Assembly: GCF_900116145.1 (NCBI RefSeq)
Contig: NZ_FPAB01000007.1
Span: forward strand, 95,316 to 159,315
Direction of reading: 5' to 3'
DNA from: Streptomyces harbinensis
GTDB taxonomy: Bacteria; Actinomycetota; Actinomycetes; Streptomycetales; Streptomycetaceae
Length of the DNA stretch: 64,000 nucleotides
Part shown: piece by piece, positions 58,310-64,000 of the stretch
Numbering within the stretch: the stretch's first letter is position 1
Layout of the letters: the number at the start of each line of letters is the position of its first letter
Notes under the pieces: generated by a model
The model's database searches: none
Told to the model about the DNA's origin: nothing
What the model saw: only the letters and a program-made list of their open reading frames with translations
Program-made: the position numbers and the translations under genes

Positions 58310-59551
58310 CTATCGGGGACCGTCGAGCTGCCGGCCCAGCTTTCTCAGCGCCTTCCGCGTCGCCTCCGACGGGACATGCGTGTACACCTCCATGGTGACC
58401 GCGATCTTGCTGTGCCGCAGGATCTGCATCGCGATGCGCGGGTGCACGTCCAGCGCTGCCAGGATCGACCCGCAGGTGTGCCGGGTGTCGTGCAGCCGGA
58501 TACGTCGGACGCCGGCCCGGTCGGTCCGGGCGGCGAACTCACGGTTGAAGTTCCTCGGATCGATGGGCGTCCCGTTGCGGGTGGTGAACACAAACCCGGA
58601 CTCATCCCACAGCTCTCCCGCCGCCTTCCGGGCCGACGCCTGGGTCTCCCTGCGGAGCCGCAGCGCCGCGACGCAGATGTCGGGCAGCGGTAGCAAGGCG
58701 GTGGACGCCTCGGTCTTGGTCTCGTCGTGCACCAGGCGCCGCTGAATGCGCTGCAAGGAGTGCTCGACGGTCAGCTCTCCCGCGTCCAGGTCCACACTGG
58801 CCCACGTGAGACCGAGGACTTCGCCCCGGCGGAGGCCGAGCACGAGGGTGAGGACGTACGCCGGGTAGAGCGGATCGCCGGCCGCCCGAGCCGCGTCCAG
58901 GAAGGTCCGCGCCTCGTCAACCGACCACGGCTGCGGCTTCTTCCGACGCACGGACCGCACCTTGACCAGGCCGGCCACGTTCTTGGCGATCATCTCCTCG
59001 GTCATGGCGTGTGTGAGCGCCGACCGCAGCACCGTCCGAGCGTCCTGCACCGTCCGCCGGGAGGGCACCCGCTGGCAGCACCGGCCCACCGCGCAGCAGT
59101 GCTGCCGCTGGCGAGGGTCGCGGTGGCGCTCCGGACGCTTGGCGTCCCGACCCTGGGCACAGCACTGGCACTGCACCATCAAGTCGTTGATCCACTTCCG
59201 GACGTCCCGGACCGTGAGCTTGTCGAGCCGCTTCGCCCCGAGGCCGGGCGTGATGTAGAGGCGGACGTGCATCGCGTAGGTCTCTGTGGTCTTGGGCTTC
59301 AGCTCAGGCTGCACCACCTCACGGAGCCAGTACGCCAGGTACTGGCCGAGCGTCGGAACGGCCGTGGCGACCGGCCCCTTGGCGGCTTCCGAGTGGAGCT
59401 TGATCCACTTCTCGTGGACGGCCGTCCGGGTAGGTCCGTAGGCGTACTTGCGGGTGCGTTTGCCTTCGGGGGTGGTGACCCAGACGTAGGCGGCGAAGCC
59501 GTTGCGGTAGGGGTAGATCGAGCCTTCGCCGTTGCTTCGCTTGCCGCTCAT
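58310..59551 (-). CDS. int: Tyrosine recombinase integrase
   Basis: 413 residues. MSGKRSNGEGSIYPYRNGFAAYVWVTTPEGKR is the arm-type DNA-binding start. A SAM-like core-binding domain (about 85-150) is followed by an unusual Cys-rich insert (CQCCAQG, CCAVGRCCQ). Catalytic residues are Arg in LGLRRGEVLGL, HDTRHTCGS (His-x-x-Arg), ILRHSKI (His) and the Tyr in MEVYTHV. It integrates the element into tRNA-Ala. Its start overlaps xis (ATGA). Confidence 0.93.
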   Translation of the reverse strand: MSGKRSNGEGSIYPYRNGFAAYVWVTTPEGKRTRKYAYGPTRTAVHEKWIKLHSEAAKGPVATAVPTLGQYLAYWLREVVQPELKPKTTETYAMHVRLYITPGLGAKRLDKLTVRDVRKWINDLMVQCQCCAQGRDAKRPERHRDPRQRQHCCAVGRCCQRVPSRRTVQDARTVLRSALTHAMTEEMIAKNVAGLVKVRSVRRKKPQPWSVDEARTFLDAARAAGDPLYPAYVLTLVLGLRRGEVLGLTWASVDLDAGELTVEHSLQRIQRRLVHDETKTEASTALLPLPDICVAALRLRRETQASARKAAGELWDESGFVFTTRNGTPIDPRNFNREFAARTDRAGVRRIRLHDTRHTCGSILAALDVHPRIAMQILRHSKIAVTMEVYTHVPSEATRKALRKLGRQLDGPR

Positions 59552-59751
59552 GCCACACGCTCCCCGAAGGTGTCGGCGGTGCAGCGCTCGACGTATTCGT
59601 CGACCCAGGCCGGGAGGATGCGGCGGTTGCGGCCGATCTTGACCGAGCGGATCTCTCCGGTGAGGACGAGCATCTTGGTCTTGGAGAGCCCGAAGCCGAG
59701 CATGGCGGCCACTTCGGCCGTGGTGTGCCACTTCCGGGTGATAGTGGTCAT
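59548..59751 (-). CDS. xis: Excisionase-like helix-turn-helix protein
   Basis: 67 residues of the AlpA/Xis winged-helix type: WHTTAEVAAMLGFGLSKTKMLVLTGEIRSVKIGRNRRILPAWVDEYVER. It would bend att DNA and direct excision. ATGA overlaps join it to repSA upstream and int downstream, the same repSA-xis-int coupling as in pSAM2. Confidence 0.88.
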   Translation of the reverse strand: MTTITRKWHTTAEVAAMLGFGLSKTKMLVLTGEIRSVKIGRNRRILPAWVDEYVERCTADTFGERVA

Positions 59752-61088
59752 CGCGCGGGTTCTCCTTCGGTTCCAAGGGCGGGGGTGAGCGAGGCGGACA
59801 GCCACTTCTCGGCCGCTGAGAGTCCGGTGCCGGTGTAGGTCCAGTGGGCGAGGACGAGAGTGGTGTCGCCGGGGCCGTGAGCGAGGCCCGCTTGCTGGCG
59901 GCGCCATTCGGCGCGGGCGACGCGGAGGGCGCCGAGGGTGGTGGAATAGCGCCGGGATTTGGTGGAGAAGTGACCGCGGAACCCGAGCATGTGGGCCCAG
60001 GCCCGCAGGCGGAGGTGTTCCAGGTCGGTGCGGGCGCCGAGGGTCCAAGCGGTGCGGATGAGGCTGCGTGCGTGGTCGGTGATGTTGAGCGGGGCGAGTT
60101 CGGCGAGGAACTTCAGCGGCCGATCGAGGGCACCGGTGGCCGTCTCGGCCCCTTTGGTCGCGTACTTGGCGATGTAGCCGGCGACAGCCCGTTCGGTGAG
60201 GGCGGTGCCGTGGTCGAAGTCCGCGCTGCGGATGGTGCGGATGTCGAGCTGGCGGCCGAAGACGAAGCGGTGGGCCCGTCCGTCGAGGACAGGGCCGTTA
60301 ACGGTGGCAGCCGAGGCGGCGGCCCGGATCGCGTCGGTCAGCAGCGTGGCGGTGGCCCAGCCCGGTGGGGGCGTGTGTCCGCCGCCGGGACCGTCGAGAC
60401 GGATGACGGCGTGGAAGTGGATGGCCCCGCGCTTTTGGTACTCGGCGACCTTGGCGAAGGAGACGCGGGCATGGTCGGCGAAGGCCCGCTGTGTCAGCCC
60501 GGCTCGCTTGGCGATCTCCCGGCGGAGGTAGATGGTGAAGCGCCGCCACAGGGCCCCGGCGTGCGCGTTCCACAGGACGGCGGCTTCGTAGTCGTAGCGG
60601 TCGGGGTCGATGGGGGTGCCGAGTGCTTCGTCGGCCGGGTCGTGTGGGGTGCCGCAGCGGCAGGCCAGCCGGTCGCTGCGGCGGTTGTGGACGGGCCCGA
60701 AGCCGGGTGCGGTGAAGGTGGCGAACACGCGCGGGTGGGTGCCGACGACTTCTGGTGTGCCCTTGCCACCCCGTAGTCCGGAGGTGATCAGGTGGTAGGT
60801 GTCGCGGCGGTAGGTCTCGGCGCAGGCCGTGCAGCGGGTCGCGCGGCGGTTGTTGCAGCGGGTGAGGAGCTGGCCGGCGGGCAGGTCGGCGGAGTCCAGG
60901 TGGTGCAGGACGGGGCCGATTTCGCCGGTGTTGGTGTCGAGATGGTGTTCGGTGCGGTGGCCCGTGAGACGGATGGGCCGGGTGCAGCCACCGAGCCCGG
61001 AGAGCTGACGGCCGAGGGCGGGCAGGATGCCTGTCGCGGCCAGGTTGCCGAGTTCGGGCAGCGGCGGCGGGACGGCGGGGGTGATGAT
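59748..61088 (-). CDS. repSA: RepSA-like replication initiator with apparent ATC start
   Basis: Rolling-circle-type initiator. It has a Cys-rich segment CNNRRATRCTACAETYRRDTYHLITSGLRGGKG, CRCGTPHDP, and the metal-binding GAIHFHAVIRLDG (HxH). The start is unusual: AAAGGAGAAG is 4-7 bases before in-frame ATC ATC, and no ATG, GTG or TTG follows before conserved sequence (LPELGNLAATGILPALGRQL). The nearest upstream ordinary start (61328) would read through the small Spd-like gene. 446 residues from the first ATC. ATGA overlap with xis. Confidence 0.85.
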   Translation of the reverse strand: MITPAVPPPLPELGNLAATGILPALGRQLSGLGGCTRPIRLTGHRTEHHLDTNTGEIGPVLHHLDSADLPAGQLLTRCNNRRATRCTACAETYRRDTYHLITSGLRGGKGTPEVVGTHPRVFATFTAPGFGPVHNRRSDRLACRCGTPHDPADEALGTPIDPDRYDYEAAVLWNAHAGALWRRFTIYLRREIAKRAGLTQRAFADHARVSFAKVAEYQKRGAIHFHAVIRLDGPGGGHTPPPGWATATLLTDAIRAAASAATVNGPVLDGRAHRFVFGRQLDIRTIRSADFDHGTALTERAVAGYIAKYATKGAETATGALDRPLKFLAELAPLNITDHARSLIRTAWTLGARTDLEHLRLRAWAHMLGFRGHFSTKSRRYSTTLGALRVARAEWRRQQAGLAHGPGDTTLVLAHWTYTGTGLSAAEKWLSASLTPALGTEGEPAR

Positions 61089-61200
61089 GGGACTTCTCCT
61101 TTGCGGCGATTGGTCGTGAGGAGTTGGGCCCCGGGGCGGCGGATGCTTGGCGGTATCGGCGCCGCCCCGGGGTTTTCTGCTGAGTGGGTGATCCGGTGGG

Positions 61201-61395
61201 TCAGTCGCTGTCGCCGTTGACGATGTCGACGCCGGAACGCGTACCGGAGTCGACGACGGGGGCGAGCGAGGTGTCGGCGAGGTAGAAGCCGAAGAGCGCG
61301 ATGACGACGACGAGCCACGGGCGGACACCCAGGAACCGGATGGAGCCCCAGGCGACCAGGCCGAGGACCAGGACGAGCGGCAGGCTGACGGTCAC
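61201..61395 (-). CDS. Small Spd-type membrane protein
   Basis: 64 residues from a GTG. Two hydrophobic segments (VSLPLVLVLGLVAWGSI and LVVVIALFGFYLADT) and a short polar end. Small membrane proteins in this position are typical of plasmid-spread (Spd) functions. AAAGGA lies about 10 bases before the start. Confidence 0.7.
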   Translation of the reverse strand: MTVSLPLVLVLGLVAWGSIRFLGVRPWLVVVIALFGFYLADTSLAPVVDSGTRSGVDIVNGDSD

Positions 61396-61409
61396 GGGAG
61401 GTGTTCCTT

Positions 61410-62240
61410 TCAGCGGACGGGGCAGCGGTGGGTGCGGGCGGCGAGTTCGGCGGCGGACCGGGTGTCGTACTCGGCGGAGAAGCCACAGCGCGGTGCGGTC
61501 CAGGCGGCGGTGTGCTTCTCACGGCCCCGGCGGTCGTTGGCGGTGCCGACCTGGACGGGACCGATCCTGACGAGGTCACGGAAGCGGTGTAAGCGGGCCA
61601 CGAGGGCTCCCTTCAGAGGCGGCGTGCGGATGGATTCGGCGAAGGGCTCGGGGACGCTGAGACGGGCGCGCAGCGTCGGCGTGTCGATCGGTGTGCCGGT
61701 CCGGGCGAGGTGTTCGGCGGCGACTTTGCGGGCGTGCTCCAGCAGCGCGGCGGGAACAGCGACTTCCTGCGGCCTCTCCGTCGGCTCCGACACGGCTGGC
61801 GGGTCGAGAGGTGGCCCGGTGGCCGGGGCGGATACGGCAGGCCGTTCTTCTACCGGCGAGGCGGGTGGGAGCGGGTGTGGGGTGTGGGCGAGGAGGGTGC
61901 CGCCGAGGAAAGCGACAGCGGGCCAGCCGGCGACGAGGATGCGCAGCCACACGGGTACGTCGTCGAGGTCAAGGAGGCCGGCGGTGGCGAGGTTGGCGCC
62001 CAGGGACGCGGTCAGGGCGATCAGGAACCAGCACCAACCGGCGGTCTTTCCCGTGTCGCTGGTGCGCAGGCGTCGCCAAGCGGCGACCAGGAGCAGGTCT
62101 ACGGAGATCGGGTAGGCCCAGGCTTTCCAGCCGTCCTGTCCGGCCGCCGCCGTTAGGTCGTGAATGTGGGCGAAGGACAGTGCGGCGGCGATGACGGCGT
62201 GGACCAGGACGGCATCCACGCGGGCCAGACGGGCACGCAC
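61410..62240 (-). CDS. spdB: SpdB-like DUF2637 membrane protein
   Basis: 276 residues from a GTG at 62240 with GGAGG six bases upstream. The DUF2637 part has VHAVIAAALSFAHIHDLTAAAGQDGWKAWAYPISVDLLLVAAW and three to four membrane helices up to about residue 115. A Pro-rich linker then leads to a soluble C-terminal domain. Thought to help intramycelial spread of the transferred element. Confidence 0.85.
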   Translation of the reverse strand: MRARLARVDAVLVHAVIAAALSFAHIHDLTAAAGQDGWKAWAYPISVDLLLVAAWRRLRTSDTGKTAGWCWFLIALTASLGANLATAGLLDLDDVPVWLRILVAGWPAVAFLGGTLLAHTPHPLPPASPVEERPAVSAPATGPPLDPPAVSEPTERPQEVAVPAALLEHARKVAAEHLARTGTPIDTPTLRARLSVPEPFAESIRTPPLKGALVARLHRFRDLVRIGPVQVGTANDRRGREKHTAAWTAPRCGFSAEYDTRSAAELAARTHRCPVR

Positions 62241-62329
62241 GGGGCACCTCCCTTCCTGTTTTCGGCATGGCGGGGCAGGGGAGTGGCACAGCGGAATCGC
62301 GGTGTGGTCAGGCCGGAAGGCCGCCGGCC

Positions 62330-63656
62330 TCAACCGCAGTGGACCGGCTTGAACGGCGCCAGTTCGGGGAGCTCCGGCACCAGGTGCGCGGTCTTGACGC
62401 AGCGGTCGGCGGCATCGGCCAGAGACAGATACGGGGTGCGGATGCGAGACCAGCCGCCGGAGGTATCCCCCGCGACAGCGGTACCGGGACGGTCGGCGGG
62501 GACGGAACACGCGGCGATGACCGCTTCGGGGGCGATGTCGCCCAGTGCCATCTTCGCCGACGCCTCATCGTTCACGCGGTGGCAGACCCGGCCGCTCAAC
62601 TGAGCCCGCAGCATCGTGGCGCCCTTGCCCAGCTCGGCGCCGAAGCGCTGACCGCAGACCTCCAGATAGATCCCGGCGGCACGGCCGAGCTGAGCGAGCC
62701 GGATGAGCTGAGTGACCATCTTGTCCCGGCGTTCCTCGTCCTTGCGGGTCGCCGTCAGGAACAGCTCGGCCACCTCATCGACGAACACCACCACCGGCAC
62801 CGGCCGTTCTTCCTCCGGCAGGCCCCAGATATCGGAAGTGATCGCTTGGTCCGGCGTGCCGACTGGGATGTTCTGCCGGTTACGGATCAGGTCGTAGCGT
62901 CGGTCCATGAGCCGCACCAGCACAGAGAGCAGTTCGGCCGCCTCCGCCGGGTCGGTCGCCAGCGCGGAGAGCCGGGAGGCGAACGGCGCCAGCTCCACGC
63001 CTCGCTTGCAGTCGATACCGACCAGGGCGACATCCTGTCCGGCCAGGCCGGCCACCAGGTGCCGCAGGTACATGGACTTCCCCGACAGCGTCGCACCGAG
63101 CGTGAGCTGATGGGGAATCGCCCGATAGTCGCGGACGAACGCCGTCGCGTCCTCCCACAGGGCGACCGGCACCCGCAGATACCCGCCGTGAATGTGGCGG
63201 GACATGCGGACGTCCTTCAGCACGTCGAAGCCGACCAGCCGCAGTTCGACCGTGCCCGGCCGTATCTCCGACACGTGGACGGCATGAACGCCCCAGGCGT
63301 GCCGCAGCCGTTCCGCAGAGGCGGCCACATCCGCCACCTCTTGGCCGGCGGCCAGCCGCAGACGAAGCCGCAACCCGGTCGACGTGGGCCACAGGAGCCC
63401 GCGACCGGGCGGAACCGGCCGAACTTCACGCCGGGTCGCGGCCCGCACTGCCAGGGTCCGCAGCCGGGACGGCGCAACCGTCAGCCCACAGGCATCCATC
63501 ACCGAGCCGTAGGAACCCAACAGCCGCACCGTGGACAGCGGCAGCCCCACCCGCGGACCAGTACACGGAAGGACACTTCTCCCGGGCCACAGCCACCGTC
63601 CCACCCATCACAGCGAGCGGCCCGCCAACCCCGGACACGGTCAGCAGCTCAGACAC
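62330..63656 (-). CDS. traSA: TraSA-like FtsK/SpoIIIE DNA translocase with an apparent frame break
   Basis: Double-strand DNA pump for conjugal transfer. The main frame (to 63604) has LRLRLRLAAGQEVADVAASAERLRHAWGVHAVHV, Walker A LGATLSGKSMYLRHLV, GIDCKRGVEL, Walker B VVVFVDEVAEL and GIYLEVCGQRF. The expected N-terminus (MSELLTVSGVGGPLAVMGG to PSVYWSAG) is in another frame, from GTG 63656. Removing one base from a GGG run (plus-strand 63550-63552) would join them as YWSAVGLPLSTVRLL. It may be a sequencing error or a broken gene. Confidence 0.8.
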
Positions 63657-63883
63657 CTCAGACCCCCGCCGGAACCGGGAACGCCGCCGGAGACCGCAGC
63701 AGCCCGGTAGGCGATGCCGTGCCGCTCCTGACCGTTGAAGACCGACTCCCAAGGCCGCGCGACCAGCCCCGGCAGGGACACCGGAGCCCCGAGCGCCAGC
63801 CCTTCGGAGACCCCGCTCTCCGGCACGGTGACCAGGATCAGCGAGGACTCACCGTCCTCGATGTAAACAACACCGATCCGCAT
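63641..63883 (-). CDS. Small mobile-element protein, C-terminal part
   Basis: 80 residues, ATG at 63883. LILVTVPESGVSEGLALGAPVSLPGLVARPWESVFNGQERHGIAYRAAAV resembles the C-terminal half of a conserved small protein that lies upstream of tra in AICEs. The N-terminal half appears in the adjacent frame, ending at the TGATG where this frame begins. It overlaps the traSA start by 16 bases. Confidence 0.6.
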   Translation of the reverse strand: MRIGVVYIEDGESSLILVTVPESGVSEGLALGAPVSLPGLVARPWESVFNGQERHGIAYRAAAVSGGVPGSGGGLRCLSC

Positions 63884-64000
63884 CAGGTCTCACCGCTGAC
63901 AGGGTCCTTGGCGATCTCCCCGGTCTGCCGGTCCCGCACCTTCGGCGCAGGAGCTTCGGTCAGCAAGATCGTCGCAGCGGACGTCTCGACACGAATGGAA
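63883..64000 (-). CDS. Small mobile-element protein, N-terminal part, cut by window
   Basis: Open from the window edge, ending TGA at 63885-63883. The visible 38 residues include IRVETSAATILLTEAPAPKVRDR and end QTGEIAKDPVSGET. It joins naturally to the next frame (SGET-L-MRIGVVYIEDGESS) if one base were added before the TGATG, so the two are probably one gene split by a one-base change, or a coupled pair. Confidence 0.5.
   Translation of the reverse strand, partial: SIRVETSAATILLTEAPAPKVRDRQTGEIAKDPVSGET

Larger units (their letters stand above)
58160..64000. mobile_element. pSAM2-type integrative element (AICE), incomplete in window
   Basis: From the tRNA rightwards, all on the minus strand, come int, xis, a repSA-like initiator, a small Spd-like protein, an SpdB-like protein, an FtsK/SpoIIIE-like translocase and two small reading frames. 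This is the core set and order of actinomycete integrative and conjugative elements. The far end is not in the window. Two apparent frame breaks raise doubt about present mobility. Confidence 0.88.

Overview
The window is high-GC chromosomal DNA from an actinobacterium, almost certainly Streptomyces or a close relative. The evidence is the actinobacterial spc/alpha ribosomal layout (secY-adk-map-infA-rpmJ-rpsM-rpsK-rpsD-rpoA-rplQ-truA), many GTG starts, ATGA/GTGA stop-start overlaps, an HrdD-like sigma factor, SepX, and a pSAM2-type integrative element. The species cannot be fixed from sequence reading alone.

Layout. 1-7,670: ribosomal protein, RNA polymerase alpha and translation genes, with secY cut by the left edge. 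7,670-12,770: a membrane-anchored protein, a multi-pass membrane protein, two tandem paralogous small membrane proteins and an ABC-F ATPase. 12,990-15,450: rplM-rpsI and glmM. 15,470-17,670: coaA, a decayed glutamine-amidotransferase-like protein and acpS. 17,840-23,110: NAD(P)HX repair enzyme, alanine racemase and the t6A set tsaE-tsaB-rimI, with a transpeptidase-like protein on the other strand. 23,118-26,192: tsaD, a small protein, an enolase-superfamily enzyme and ogt in one tightly coupled run. 26,357-29,181: tRNA-Arg(CCT), a fuconate-dehydratase-like enzyme, its GntR neighbour and a Nudix hydrolase. 29,254-38,185: hrdD behind a SigR-type promoter, a secreted M6 protease, a SEDS protein with an M20 hydrolase, a universal stress protein, and a TetR/MFS efflux pair. 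38,357-42,110: the fructose PTS operon. 42,111-46,655: folD-fchA, a self-cleaving S58 peptidase, a truncated AMP-binding protein and the ohrR/ohr pair. 46,682-53,149: mscL, a SAF-domain protein, mtnP and fmdB under a CIRCE-like element, a penicillin acylase and 5-formyl-THF cyclo-ligase. 53,204-58,063: galU-moeA-moaC-mog-rimJ followed by sepX.

The right end is a mobile element. tRNA-Ala(CGC) at 58,116 is followed on the minus strand by traSA-like, spdB-like, small spd-like, repSA-like, xis and int genes in the pSAM2 order, running off the window edge. The replication gene has no ordinary start codon behind its ribosome binding site, and the translocase gene and its upstream neighbour each show an apparent one-base frame break.

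The most interesting points are: a FolD lacking its catalytic lysine coupled to an FchA-type cyclodeaminase; a CIRCE-like heat-shock operator over the fmdB-mtnP start; the linked MoeA (possible Glp) and SepX; a SigR-type promoter for hrdD; a TsaD with an 11-histidine alternating tail; two proteins that keep an enzyme fold but have lost catalytic residues; and a set of genes that look leaderless (TANNNT-like hexamer 6-7 bases before the start codon, no ribosome binding site). No CRISPR array, rRNA or complete insertion sequence was seen.
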